Assembly (NCBI GenBank): GCA_003553565.1
Contig: PWER01000018.1
Span: forward strand, 1 to 64,000
Source of the DNA: Nitriliruptoria bacterium
Lineage (GTDB): Bacteria > Actinomycetota > Nitriliruptoria > Euzebyales > Egibacteraceae
DNA: 64,000 nucleotides
Reading direction: 5' to 3'
The stretch's first letter is position 1; each line of letters begins with the position of its first letter. Of this stretch, positions 32,458-42,714 are shown piece by piece. The translations under genes and the position numbers were made by a program. The notes below the pieces were generated by a model. It did no database searches and was not told the DNA's origin. It worked only from the letters and a program-made list of their open reading frames with translations.

Positions 32458-33312
32458 ATGACCCCCGTGTCCCACCCCGGCGAGGCCGACGCCGCCCGCG
32501 TCGGCGAGCCGCTGCCCGACCCGCGCAGCGGACCCGAGAAGGACGCCGCCCTGGTGCAGCGCATGTTCGATCGGGTGGCCCCGCGCTACGACCTGGCCAA
32601 CGCGGTGCTCAGCCTCGGCCAGGACCGCCACTGGCGGCGGGTGGCCGCGCGGGCCGCCGAGGTCGTCCCCGGCGAGGTCGCCCTGGATGTCGCCACGGGC
32701 ACCGGGATGCTCGCCGACGACCTCGCCGAGGCCGGCGCGCAGGTGATCGCCCTGGACTTCTCCGAGCCGATGCTGCGGGTCGGTGCGGCGCGGATGGCGC
32801 GCGCCGGGCGCAGCGACCACCGGTGGGTCGCCGGCGACGGCACGCGCCTGCCCCTGCCCGACGACAGCGTCGATGCGGTCACCATCGCGTTCGGCCTGCG
32901 CAACCTGCCCGATGTGGATGCCGGCCTCGCCGAGATGGCACGCGTGACCCGGCCCGGAGGACGCCTGGTGGTCCTGGAGTTCGGCCAGCCGCCTCATCGG
33001 GCGATCCGCACGGCCTACCACGCCGCCCTGCGCGGGTTCGTGCCGGCCGCCGCCCGCGTGGTGGCCAGCGACCCCCGGGCCTACTCCTACCTGGCCGAGT
33101 CGATCGTGGCCTGGCCGGACGCGGCGCAGCTCGCCGCCCGACTGGGCGCGGCCGGATGGGAGCGCCCGCGCTGGAAGCACCTCGCCCTCGGTGCCGTCAC
33201 CCTGCATCAGGGGCGTCGCGCCCCGACAGAGGATCAGGGGCGTCGCGCCCCGACAGGTCAGGGGCGTCTCGGCCCGGAGGGTGACGGGCCGGGCACCGAG
33301 GGGGCCTCGTGA
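32458..33312 (+). CDS. menG: Demethylmenaquinone methyltransferase (UbiE/MenG family)
   Basis: This 284-residue SAM-dependent enzyme makes the last methylation to menaquinone. Motifs are VQRMFDRVAPRYDLANAVLS (the UbiE N-terminal signature), VALDVATGTGMLADDLA (SAM motif I), ALDFSEPML, AFGLRNLPDVDAGLAEM and RVTRPGGRLVVLEFGQP. The last about 35 residues are not part of the family. They are encoded by the tandem DNA repeat at 33206-33275 and read as repeats of HQGRRAPT. The Rex-like site overlaps the stop codon. Confidence 0.93.
   Translation: MTPVSHPGEADAARVGEPLPDPRSGPEKDAALVQRMFDRVAPRYDLANAVLSLGQDRHWRRVAARAAEVVPGEVALDVATGTGMLADDLAEAGAQVIALDFSEPMLRVGAARMARAGRSDHRWVAGDGTRLPLPDDSVDAVTIAFGLRNLPDVDAGLAEMARVTRPGGRLVVLEFGQPPHRAIRTAYHAALRGFVPAAARVVASDPRAYSYLAESIVAWPDAAQLAARLGAAGWERPRWKHLALGAVTLHQGRRAPTEDQGRRAPTGQGRLGPEGDGPGTEGAS
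33206..33275. repeat. Tandem hairpin-forming repeat at the 3' end of menG
   Basis: A 24-bp unit occurs at 33206-33229 and, identical, at 33233-33256. A shorter, degenerate third copy follows at 33257-33275. Each full unit contains GGGGCG-TCG-CGCCCC, a perfect 6-bp stem with a 3-base loop. The repeats lie inside the coding sequence but beyond the conserved methyltransferase domain, and immediately before the Rex-like operator, so they could attenuate read-through from menG. Confidence 0.75.
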
Positions 33313-33324
33313 TACCGTTCACAA
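33307..33324. promoter_or_regulatory. Rex operator (ROP)-like site overlapping a -10 element
   Basis: TCGTGATACCGTTCACAA matches the known Rex consensus TTGTGAANNNNTTCACAA at 12 of 14 defined positions, with the right half perfect. It contains TACCGT (33313-33318), the same -10 hexamer seen at menE and menB, so bound Rex would block this promoter. It lies 52 bases before the geranylgeranyl reductase start and about 1.5 kb before nuoA. In Streptomyces, Rex controls the nuo operon. Confidence 0.7.
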
Positions 33325-33376
33325 CGCTGTGGAGCGACGCGCTCGCTGCCAGGGAGGCGAACCAGGGAGGGTTCGG

Positions 33377-34693
33377 TTGAGCGACACTGACGTGCGCGCT
33401 GTGCCCACGCCGCGCACCGCCCCGGGGCCGGTCACCCACGCCGACGTCGTGGTGGTCGGTGCCGGGCCTGCCGGGGCCTCCACCGCCCGGTTCCTCGCCG
33501 ACGCCGGTCACGACGTGGTGGTGATCGACAAGGCCACCTTCCCGCGCGACAAGGTGTGCGGCGACGCCCTCACCCCGCGCGCCGTCCGGGCCCTGCAGCG
33601 CCTCGGCCTGCACAAGGAGGCCGAGGGCGACGTCGAGGGCTGGCATCGCCAGCGGGGCCTGCGCATGTACGGCGGCAAGACCGTGCTGGATCTGCCGTGG
33701 CCCGAGCTGCCCGACTGGCCGGCCCACTCGGTGACCGCCACCCGCGAGATCTTCGACCACACCCTGGTGCGTCACGCCGTCGCCGGCGGTGCCACCCTGT
33801 GGGAGGGCACCGAGGTGACCGGCCCGGTGTGGCTGACCAGCAGCCAGGAGCGGGTCGCGGGTGTCACCTGGCGGCAGCGTCGCACCGACGGCGCGACCGC
33901 CGAGGGCACCGTGCGCGCGCCGATCGTCATCGTCGCTGACGGGAGCTCCTCGCGGCTGGGCATCGCCCTGGGGCTGCACCGCGATCGGTCGCGCCCGATG
34001 GGCGTGGCGATCCGCGCCTACTACGACCACGCGCGGCGCGACCTGGACATGATGGAGGGGTTCCTCGAGATCACCTCGCAGGGCCGCCTGCTGCCCGCCT
34101 ACGGGTGGATCTTCCCGCTGGACGACGGGACCGTCAACGTCGGCTGGGGGCAGCTGGACAGCTCGCACCACTTCAAGGGCATGAGCTACCGCGGGGTCCT
34201 GGAGGAGTGGGTGGCCTCGATGCCCGCGCACTGGGGCATCAGCCCCGAGACCTCCCTCGACCGCACCCGCAGCGCCAGCCTGCCGATGTCGCACAACCGC
34301 CGGCCCATGTGCCGCGGCGGCGCGCTGCTGGTCGGTGACGCCGCCGGCATGGTCAACCCCTTCAACGGTGAGGGCATCAGCTACGCCATCGAGGCCGGTG
34401 AGATGGCCGCCGAGGCCGCCGACCTGGCCCTGGCGCGCCGCGACGACGGTCCGCTGGCGGCCTACCCGAGCGCGGTCGCCGACCAGTGGGGCGGCTACTA
34501 CCGCTTGGGCATCGCCTTCACCGCGGTCATGGGCAACCCGACGATCATGAAGGCGTGCCGCGACTACGGGATGCCCCAGCCGGCGCTGATGCGGTTCGTG
34601 TTCCGCTTCATGGCCCACCTGGTGGATCGGCGCAGCGCCGATGGCATCGACCGGATCATCAACGGGCTGTCGCGGGCGGTGCCGGCAGCATGA
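33377..34693 (+). CDS. Geranylgeranyl reductase family flavoprotein (probable menaquinone side-chain reductase, MenJ-like)
   Basis: This 438-residue FAD enzyme has the dinucleotide motif VVVGAGPAGAST (GxGxxG at 28-33), then FPRDKVCGDALTPRAVRAL, the typical second signature of the geranylgeranyl reductase family. The FAD-binding GGALLVGDAAGMVNPFNGEGISYAIEAG comes later. In mycobacteria the equivalent, MenJ, saturates one isoprene unit of menaquinone. Its place between menG and nuoA supports that role here, but the substrate is inferred. The start is a TTG at 33377, supported by CAGGGAGGG at 33363-33371; the next possible start would lose the ribosome site. Confidence 0.88.
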   Translation: MSDTDVRAVPTPRTAPGPVTHADVVVVGAGPAGASTARFLADAGHDVVVIDKATFPRDKVCGDALTPRAVRALQRLGLHKEAEGDVEGWHRQRGLRMYGGKTVLDLPWPELPDWPAHSVTATREIFDHTLVRHAVAGGATLWEGTEVTGPVWLTSSQERVAGVTWRQRRTDGATAEGTVRAPIVIVADGSSSRLGIALGLHRDRSRPMGVAIRAYYDHARRDLDMMEGFLEITSQGRLLPAYGWIFPLDDGTVNVGWGQLDSSHHFKGMSYRGVLEEWVASMPAHWGISPETSLDRTRSASLPMSHNRRPMCRGGALLVGDAAGMVNPFNGEGISYAIEAGEMAAEAADLALARRDDGPLAAYPSAVADQWGGYYRLGIAFTAVMGNPTIMKACRDYGMPQPALMRFVFRFMAHLVDRRSADGIDRIINGLSRAVPAA

Positions 34694-34719
34694 GGCGGGC
34701 GCACCCCCCACGAGGAGGT

Positions 34720-34748
34720 TTGAGCGTGGGCCGGCGCATGCCTAGGCT
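34720..34748 (+). promoter_or_regulatory. Sigma70-like promoter upstream of nuoA1
   Basis: TTGAGC (34720-34725) and TAGGCT (34743-34748) are separated by 17 bases, placing transcription start about 50 bases before the nuoA1 GTG. nuoA1 has its own GGAGG (34793-34797) 10 bases ahead of the GTG. The region also contains GAGGAGG at 34712-34718. Confidence 0.5.
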
Positions 34749-34807
34749 GCGGACGCCGGGCGCCCTCGGTGCCGGCCGCGTCCCGCTCGACCGGAGGCTG
34801 ATCCGCC

Positions 34808-35173
34808 GTGCTCGCTGAGTACCTCCCGCTGCTGCTGCTCGTCGCGATCGCCGTCGGGTTCGTGGCGGTGTCGCTGGTGGTGGCGTCCTACCTCGGGCCC
34901 TGGTCGCCCACGCCGGTCAAGGCCAAGGCCTACGAGTCCGGGATCATCACCAGCCCCGAGACCGAGGTGGCGGGCAGCCGCTTCCCGGTGAAGTTCTACC
35001 TCGTCGCGATGATGTTCATCATCTTCGACGTCGAGGCGGTCTTCCTGTACCCGTGGGCGGTGGTGCTGCGCGACCTCGGCTGGTTCGCGGTCGGCGCCAT
35101 GGCCATCTTCATCCTGCTGCTGTTCGAGAGCTACTACTACGTCCTCCGCAAGGGAGGCCTGGAATGGGACTAG
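34808..35173 (+). CDS. nuoA: NADH-quinone oxidoreductase subunit A (first complex I)
   Basis: This 121-residue protein has three membrane helices (about 5-27, 61-85 and 90-112). The conserved loop between the first two helices reads KAKAYESGI, and the second helix carries [12 protein letters not shown] with the conserved acidic pair. NuoA helps form the quinone-tunnel entrance with NuoH and NuoJ. It is the first gene of a complete 14-gene operon. The start is a GTG with GGAGG 10 bases upstream. It overlaps nuoB1 by 10 bases. Confidence 0.95.
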   Translation: MLAEYLPLLLLVAIAVGFVAVSLVVASYLGPWSPTPVKAKAYESGIITSPETEVAGSRFPVKFYLVAMMFIIFDVEAVFLYPWAVVLRDLGWFAVGAMAIFILLLFESYYYVLRKGGLEWD

Positions 35174-35808
35174 AGGCCAAGCTCCCCAACGGCGTCCTGC
35201 TCACCTCGGTCGAGAAGATCATCAACTGGGGGCGCGCCGGCAGCATGTGGCCCGCGACGTTCGGGCTCGCCTGCTGCGCCATCGAGATGATGTCCACCGG
35301 TGGGAGCCACTACGACCTGGCGCGCTTTGGCCAGGAGGTCTTCCGCGCCAGCCCGCGGCAGGCCGACCTGATGATCGTCGCCGGCCGCGTCAGCCAGAAG
35401 ATGGCCCCGATCGTGCGCAACCTCTACGACCAGATGCCCGAGCCCAAGTGGGTGCTGTCGATGGGCGTGTGCGCCTCCAGCGGCGGCATGTTCAACAACT
35501 ACGCGATCGTCCAGGGCGTCGACCACGTCGTGCCGGTCGACATGTATGTCCCGGGCTGCCCGCCGCGGCCCGAGATGCTCATGGACGGGATCCTCAAGCT
35601 GCAGGACAAGGTCAAGAACGAGCAGTTCGTCGAGCGCCCTCGGCCCGGGGAGCCGATGGAGGAGTTCCGCCGTCGCACCGGCTGGATCGACCCGGACCCG
35701 AGCGTCGAGGGCGTGGCCACCGCCAGGTTCGCCCCGCGCAGCGGCACGCGCGCCGGTCGGCGGGACACCCCCGCCGGCGCCGACGCCGGACCGTCGCAGG
35801 AGGGCTGA
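35164..35808 (+). CDS. nuoB: NADH-quinone oxidoreductase subunit B (first complex I)
   Basis: This 214-residue protein carries the last [4Fe-4S] cluster (N2), which reduces the quinone. Ligands are C37 and C38 (FGLACCAIE), C103 (GVCASSGG) and C132 (PGCPPRPE). The C-terminal about 50 residues are a charged, poorly conserved extension. The start lies inside nuoA1. It is more similar in layout to standard actinobacterial NuoB than to the shorter NuoB2 at 52616. Confidence 0.96.
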   Translation: MGLEAKLPNGVLLTSVEKIINWGRAGSMWPATFGLACCAIEMMSTGGSHYDLARFGQEVFRASPRQADLMIVAGRVSQKMAPIVRNLYDQMPEPKWVLSMGVCASSGGMFNNYAIVQGVDHVVPVDMYVPGCPPRPEMLMDGILKLQDKVKNEQFVERPRPGEPMEEFRRRTGWIDPDPSVEGVATARFAPRSGTRAGRRDTPAGADAGPSQEG

Positions 35809-35810
35809 CC

Positions 35811-36482
35811 ATGAGCCGCGACACCAACCCGAACGTCACCCTCGGCGAGACCGCGGCGATGCGGGAGGGTGACCTCGAGCTCGAGCGCACCCTGCCCGAC
35901 CCCCTCGTCGCGGTCCGCGATCGGCTGGTCGAGGCGTTCGGCAACGTGGCCGAGGGCGACGCCGACGGCCTGGAGGTCCTCGCCGATCGCCGCGAGCTCA
36001 CGGTGGTGACCGGCCCCGAGCGGCTCATCGAGCTGCTGGCCTTCTGCCGCGACGATCCCGCGCTGCAGTGCGAGCTGCTCTCCGACCTGTCGGGGGTGCA
36101 CTGGCTCGGGGGCACCCACGAGGCCAGCGCCCAGGCGACCACCGGTTGGCCCACCTACACCGAGCAGCGGACCGGGCGCATCGAGGTGAACTACCTGCTG
36201 ACCTCGATCAGCCACGGCCACCGCTTCCGGGTCCGGGTCAACCTCGACGACGAGGCCCCGCGCCTGCCCACCGCCACCGGCGTGTACAGCGTCGCCGACT
36301 TCCTCGAGCGCGAGGTCTACGACTTCTTCGGCGTGGTCTTCGCCGACCACCCCAACCTCCAGCGGATCCTCATGCCCGAGGACTGGGAGGGCCATCCCCA
36401 CCGCAAGGACTACCCGCTGGGTGGCGTGGAGGTCGAGTACAAGGGCGCCACCATCCCACCGCCCGACGAGCGCGACTACTAG
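35811..36482 (+). CDS. nuoC: NADH-quinone oxidoreductase subunit C (first complex I)
   Basis: This 223-residue 30-kDa-type subunit of the peripheral arm supports NuoD and NuoB. The family signature is [20 protein letters not shown] followed by [14 protein letters not shown] leader of about 40 residues precedes the domain. Unlike NuoC2 it has no long tail after the conserved core. The ATG starts 2 bases after the nuoB1 stop. Confidence 0.95.
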   Translation: MSRDTNPNVTLGETAAMREGDLELERTLPDPLVAVRDRLVEAFGNVAEGDADGLEVLADRRELTVVTGPERLIELLAFCRDDPALQCELLSDLSGVHWLGGTHEASAQATTGWPTYTEQRTGRIEVNYLLTSISHGHRFRVRVNLDDEAPRLPTATGVYSVADFLEREVYDFFGVVFADHPNLQRILMPEDWEGHPHRKDYPLGGVEVEYKGATIPPPDERDY

Positions 36483-36538
36483 CACCGCAGCCGACCCGCG
36501 GTCGTGTCCCCGCACGGGCCCGAGGAGCGAGCCAGGCC

Positions 36539-37948
36539 ATGAGCAGCGACCAGCACAGCGACCAGCCACCCGAGTCCGGTGCCCCCTGGGGCGAGGAGGA
36601 GTCGGTCACCGAGCCGACGTCGGCGGTTGCCACCCACGAGGGCGGCGACGCGCCGGCGCGGCGCGCGGAGCCCGAGTACACCCTGGTCGGCGGTGACTGG
36701 GAGGAGCTCCCCGACGCCGTCGAGGACGACCTCATGGTGCTCAACATGGGGCCCCAGCACCCCTCCACCCACGGGGTGCTGCGGATGCGGCTGACGCTGG
36801 ACGGCGAGACGGTGGTCGACAACGAGCCGATCATCGGCTACCTCCACACCGGCATCGAGAAGAACGTCGAGTTCCGCCCGTGGGTGCCCGGCGTCACGTT
36901 CGTCACGCGCATGGACTACCTGTCGCCGCTGTTCAACGAGCTCGGCTACTGCCTGGCGGTGGAGAAGCTGCTCGGCGTCACCGACGAGGTGCCCGAGCGC
37001 GCCCAGATCATCCGCGTGATCATGACCGAGCTCAACCGCATCTCCAGCCACATGGTGTGGCTGGCCACCGGGGGGATGGAGCTCGGCTCGACCACGGCGA
37101 TGATCTTCGGGTTCCGCGAGCGCGAGACGGTCCTCGACCTGTTCGAGCAGGTGACGGGGCTGCGGATGAACCACGCCTACATCCGCCCCGGCGGGGTGTC
37201 CCAGGACGTGCCCGAGGACTTCGTCGAGCGCGCCAACACCGTGGTCACCGAGATCCCCAACCGCCTGCAGGAGTTCGAGGACCTGCTCACCGAGAACCCG
37301 ATCTGGATCGAGCGCCTCAAGGGCGTGGGCGTGCTCACCGCCGAGCAGTGCCTCGACCTCGGGGTGACCGGCCCGCCGCTGCGCAGCGCGGGCATCCCCT
37401 ACGACGTGCGCGTCACCGATCCCTACTGCGGCATCGAGACCTACGACTTCGATGTCATCACCGGCGAGGACGGCGACGCCTACGCCCGCTACCTGCTGCG
37501 CATCGAGGAGGCGCGCCAGTCGGTCCGCATCATCGAGCAGGCCCTCGAGCGGCTCCAGCGCACCGAGGGGCCGGTGATGCTGCAGGACCAGAAGATCGCG
37601 TGGCCGGCGCAGCTCGCCCTGGGCCCCGACGGGATCGGCAACGCCCAGGAGTACATCTCCAAGATCATGGGTCAGTCGATGGAGTCGCTGATCCACCACT
37701 TCAAGCTGGTCACCGAGGGCTTCACCGTCCCCGCCGGCCAGGTGTACGTGCCGGTGGAGAGCCCGCGTGGCGAGCTCGGCTACCACGTGACCTCCAACGG
37801 CACCAACAAGCCCTACCGGGTGAAGGTGCGCGACCCGAGCTTCATCCACGTCGGCGCGCTGCCCACCGCCACCCGCGGCCTGCTGATCGCCGACGTGATC
37901 GTGGCCGTCGCCAGCTTCGACCCCGTGATGGGAGGAGTCGACCGGTGA
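36539..37948 (+). CDS. nuoD: NADH-quinone oxidoreductase subunit D (first complex I)
   Basis: This 469-residue 49-kDa-type subunit lines the quinone-reduction site. The beta-hairpin motif [12 protein letters not shown] (about 71-82) supplies the conserved histidine, and Y127 in [11 protein letters not shown] is the conserved quinone-ligand tyrosine. [11 protein letters not shown] and [19 protein letters not shown] lie near the C-terminus. The first about 64 residues are a hydrophilic extension absent from short family members. The stop overlaps nuoE1 by 4 bases. Confidence 0.96.
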   Translation: MSSDQHSDQPPESGAPWGEEESVTEPTSAVATHEGGDAPARRAEPEYTLVGGDWEELPDAVEDDLMVLNMGPQHPSTHGVLRMRLTLDGETVVDNEPIIGYLHTGIEKNVEFRPWVPGVTFVTRMDYLSPLFNELGYCLAVEKLLGVTDEVPERAQIIRVIMTELNRISSHMVWLATGGMELGSTTAMIFGFRERETVLDLFEQVTGLRMNHAYIRPGGVSQDVPEDFVERANTVVTEIPNRLQEFEDLLTENPIWIERLKGVGVLTAEQCLDLGVTGPPLRSAGIPYDVRVTDPYCGIETYDFDVITGEDGDAYARYLLRIEEARQSVRIIEQALERLQRTEGPVMLQDQKIAWPAQLALGPDGIGNAQEYISKIMGQSMESLIHHFKLVTEGFTVPAGQVYVPVESPRGELGYHVTSNGTNKPYRVKVRDPSFIHVGALPTATRGLLIADVIVAVASFDPVMGGVDR

Positions 37949-38852
37949 GCGACCCCAGCACCAACGGCAGCGGCCCGGCCGAGACGATCCCCGCCGAGAT
38001 CCGCGCCAAGGCCGAGGAGATCGTCGGGCGCTACCCCGTCAAGCGCTCGGCGCTGCTGCCGCTGCTCCACCTCGTCCAGCACGCCCACGGCTACGTCAGC
38101 GACGCGGGCGTGCGGTTGTGCGCCGAGCTGTGCGACCTCACCAAGGCCGAGGTCGGGGCGGTGGCCACCTTCTACTCGATGTACAAGCGCGCGCCGATGG
38201 GCGAGCACCTCGTCAGCGTGTGCACCAACTTCGCCTGCCACGTGCGCGGGGGCACGGCGGTGTACCGGCACCTGTCGGACAAGCTCGGGGTGGGCCACAA
38301 CGGCACCACCGAGGACGGGCAGTTCACCCTCGAGCACGCCGAGTGCCTCGGCAACTGCGAGGGCGCGCCGGTGGTCACCGTCGACTACCTCAACTACGAG
38401 GGGCAGACGCCGGCCTCGGCCGCCGATCTCGTCGACCGCATCGCCGCGGGCGAGCGGCCCGCGCCCACACGGGGCTTCCCACCGGAGGGCATCCGCGCGG
38501 TCCAGCACCGCCTGGCCGCTCTGGGCCCCGCGCCCGAGGGGGAGGGGGTGGTCGCCGAGGCCGGGCACGCCAGCGATCAGGCGCGCGCCACCGACGGTGC
38601 GGTCCCGGTGCCCGAATCCGGCCCCGGCCTCGCGCCGGTCACCGTCGAGCCGACCTTCAGCGAGGGGCAGGAGGCCGAGCGGGCGCGCGCCCGCGAGGCG
38701 GTGCGCGAGGCCGGCCAGGATCCCCACGAGGTCGAGTCCGGCGCCGGCCCCCAGGCTCGCGAGTTCCCCACCACCGACCCGGACTGGGAGCCGCCCGAGC
38801 CCGGCGCCAGCGCCGGCGGCGACGCCGACCAGGAGCACGAGGAGGGCACGTC

Positions 38853-38856
<4 letters not shown>
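37945..38856 (+). CDS. nuoE: NADH-quinone oxidoreductase subunit E (first complex I)
   Basis: This 303-residue 24-kDa-type subunit has a thioredoxin-like domain carrying the off-path [2Fe-2S] cluster N1a: C93, C98, C134 and C138 ([12 protein letters not shown] and [11 protein letters not shown]). The conserved domain ends near residue 200. About 100 residues of acidic, low-complexity tail follow, which the family does not need. The GTG start overlaps nuoD1, and the stop overlaps nuoF1 (GTGA). Confidence 0.95.
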
Positions 38857-40190
<1,334 letters not shown>

Positions 40191-40245
40191 CGCCGAGGCG
40201 CAGCCGCGCGCTGCGGACCGGCGCACGCCCGACATCGAGGAAGCG

Positions 40246-42714
40246 ATGAGCGACGATCTGATCACGGTCACCATCGACGGCACGGAGCTGCAGGTGCCCC
40301 AGGGCACGCTGGTCATCCGCGCCGCCGAGCAGCTGGGGATCACGGTGCCGCGGTTCTGCGATCACCCGCTGCTCGAGCCGGTCGCGGCGTGCCGCCAGTG
40401 CATCGTCGAGATCGAGGGCATGCGCAAGCCGATGACCTCGTGCTCGACCAAGGCCACCGACGGGATGGTCGTGCGGACCCACCTCACCAGCGAGATGGCC
40501 GCGGTGGCCCAGCGCGGCCAGCTGGAGTTCCTGCTCATCAACCACCCGTTGGACTGCCCGCAGTGCGACAAGGGCGGGGAGTGCCCGCTGCAGGACCAGG
40601 CGCTGGCCCACGGGCCGCCCGACAGCCGCTTCATCGACCAGAAGCGCCGCTACCAGAAGCCCATCCCGATCAGCCCGCAGATCCTGCTGGACCGCGAGCG
40701 GTGCGTGCTCTGCGCGCGCTGCACCCGCTTCTCGCAGGAGATCTCGGGTGACCCGTTCATCGAGCTGTTCGAGCGCGGCGCGCTGGAGCAGGTCGCGATC
40801 TACGAGGACGAGCCCTACCACAGCTACTTCTCGGGCAACGTCATCCAGATCTGCCCCGTGGGCGCGCTCACCTCGACGTCCTACCGCTTCAAGAGCCGCC
40901 CGTTCGACCTGCGCTCCACCGGCGGGGTCTGCAACCAGTGCTCGGCTGGCTGCAACCTGCGCGTCGACACGCGGCGCGGCGGCATCGAGCGCCAGCTCGC
41001 CGCCGAGAACATGGCCGTCAACGAGATGTGGAGCTGCGACAAGGGGCGCTTCGGCTTCCAGTGGGTGGGCCACCCCAACCGCCTCGAGCAGCCCCAGGCG
41101 CGTGGCTCGCTGCTCGCCCTCGAGCCGGTGTCCTGGCAGGGCGCGCTGCGCACCGCCGCCGAGGGGATCCAGGCGGCGCTGGACGCCGGCGGCGGCGACG
41201 CCGTGGGCGTGCTGACCGGCGGGCGGCTCACCGACGAGGACAGCTACGCGCTGAGCCGCTTCGCGCGGGACGCCGTGGGCACCGACAACGTCGACTTCCG
41301 CCTGTGGCCGCGCACCGACGACGAGCGCGAGGTGCTCAGCGCGGTCGCCGGCGCGCCCGGTCCGACCTACGACGACGTCGAGCACGCCGACGTGGTGGTG
41401 GTCGCCGGCCTCGACCCCGAGGAGGAGGTCCCCATCCTCCACCTGCGGCTGCGCAAGGCCTGGCGCAAGCACGGCCAGAAGATCGTGGTCGTGGGTCCCA
41501 CGCTCGGCACCATGTCCGAGATCGCCTGGCGCTGGGTGCGCACCGACGCCGGCGACGAGGGGCGGGTGCTCACCGCCCTGGCCACCGGCGCCACCGCGGG
41601 CGAGCTGCAGGACGAGGTCGCCACCGCCCTGGGCGATGACGGCGACGCGGACGCGCCCTCGGTGGTGGTGCTGGCAGGCGAGCGGCTGTCGCGCTCGCCG
41701 GGCGCGCTGCCCGCCGCAGCGATGCTCGCCCAGCGCCGCGAGGCGGGCTTCGCCTGGGTGCCGCGGCGCAACGGCGCCCGGGGAGCCGTGGACGCGGGGC
41801 TGCTGCCCGGCCTGCTGCCCGGCGGGCGGCCCCAGGGCCAGCCCGGCCCCGTGGCCGACGCCTGGGACCACGTGCCCGACCAGCCCGGTCGCGACGCCCG
41901 CGGCATCCTCGAGGCTGCCGCCGCCGGCGAGCTGAAGGCGCTCTACCTCGTCGGCGTGGACCCGATCCGCGACTTCGAGGACCCCCAGCTGGCGCGCGCC
42001 GCCCTGGAGGCGGCCGACACCGTCATCGTCCAGGACCTGATGCGCACCGACACCACGCGCTACGCCGACGTGGTGCTGCCCGCGGCAGCCCCTCAGGAGC
42101 GCGTCGGCTCGTTCACCACCTGGGAGGGCAGGCGCCAGCCGTTCCCCCAGGCCCTGCCCCCGCAGCGCCTCCAGCAGCAGGACTGGGACATCACCCGCCA
42201 GCTCGCGCGGGCGCTGGGCGTCAACCTCGGCTGGGAGACCGCCAGCGACGTGCGCGCCGAGGCAGCGCCGCTGATGGAGCGGCGCGCACCGGTGGCCGAG
42301 CGCCTGGCCGCGCTCGACCCCGAGCCGCTGCCGCTGGCCACCGCTCCCGTCCCGCCGCTGGAGGACGGCGAGCTCGAGGCGGTCGTGGTGGACCTGCTGC
42401 TGGCCGAGCGCTCCACGCTGCTGGCCGGCGCCGACGACCTGCTGGCCACCGCGCGCACCCCCGCGGCGGTCCTCTCGCCCGCCGACGCCGAGCGCCTCGG
42501 CCTGGCCGCGGGCACGACCGTGGAGGTCCGCGGCCCCGGCGGCGGCGTCACGTTGCCGCTGGCGGTGCGCGAGCACGTGGTGAACGGCTCGGTGGTGCTG
42601 CCCGGCAACGCCCTGGAGGCACCGGTCGGCACCCTGGCCGACCCCGATGACCCGACCGGCCGGCTGCGGGTCCAGGTGGCCGCCGCCGCCGACGAGCTCG
42701 AGGAGAGCGCCTGA
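40246..42714 (+). CDS. nuoG: NADH-quinone oxidoreductase subunit G (first complex I)
   Basis: This 822-residue 75-kDa-type subunit holds several clusters: [2Fe-2S] N1b by C38, C49, C52 and C66; the His-ligated [4Fe-4S] N5 by H100, C104, C107 and C113; N4 by C153, C156, C159 and C203; and the extra cluster N7 by C229, C232, C236 and C264, which only some bacterial NuoG have. A molybdopterin-oxidoreductase-like domain follows, with much Ala/Gly-rich sequence. Its stop shares a base with the nuoH1 ATG. Confidence 0.96.
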   Translation: MSDDLITVTIDGTELQVPQGTLVIRAAEQLGITVPRFCDHPLLEPVAACRQCIVEIEGMRKPMTSCSTKATDGMVVRTHLTSEMAAVAQRGQLEFLLINHPLDCPQCDKGGECPLQDQALAHGPPDSRFIDQKRRYQKPIPISPQILLDRERCVLCARCTRFSQEISGDPFIELFERGALEQVAIYEDEPYHSYFSGNVIQICPVGALTSTSYRFKSRPFDLRSTGGVCNQCSAGCNLRVDTRRGGIERQLAAENMAVNEMWSCDKGRFGFQWVGHPNRLEQPQARGSLLALEPVSWQGALRTAAEGIQAALDAGGGDAVGVLTGGRLTDEDSYALSRFARDAVGTDNVDFRLWPRTDDEREVLSAVAGAPGPTYDDVEHADVVVVAGLDPEEEVPILHLRLRKAWRKHGQKIVVVGPTLGTMSEIAWRWVRTDAGDEGRVLTALATGATAGELQDEVATALGDDGDADAPSVVVLAGERLSRSPGALPAAAMLAQRREAGFAWVPRRNGARGAVDAGLLPGLLPGGRPQGQPGPVADAWDHVPDQPGRDARGILEAAAAGELKALYLVGVDPIRDFEDPQLARAALEAADTVIVQDLMRTDTTRYADVVLPAAAPQERVGSFTTWEGRRQPFPQALPPQRLQQQDWDITRQLARALGVNLGWETASDVRAEAAPLMERRAPVAERLAALDPEPLPLATAPVPPLEDGELEAVVVDLLLAERSTLLAGADDLLATARTPAAVLSPADAERLGLAAGTTVEVRGPGGGVTLPLAVREHVVNGSVVLPGNALEAPVGTLADPDDPTGRLRVQVAAAADELEESA

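Noticed and set aside
34726-34818. Short 30-codon gene upstream of nuoA1
   Set aside because: Not annotated as a gene: the peptide is Arg/Pro-rich without recognisable features, and the stretch overlaps a plausible promoter. It is reported only as an observation.
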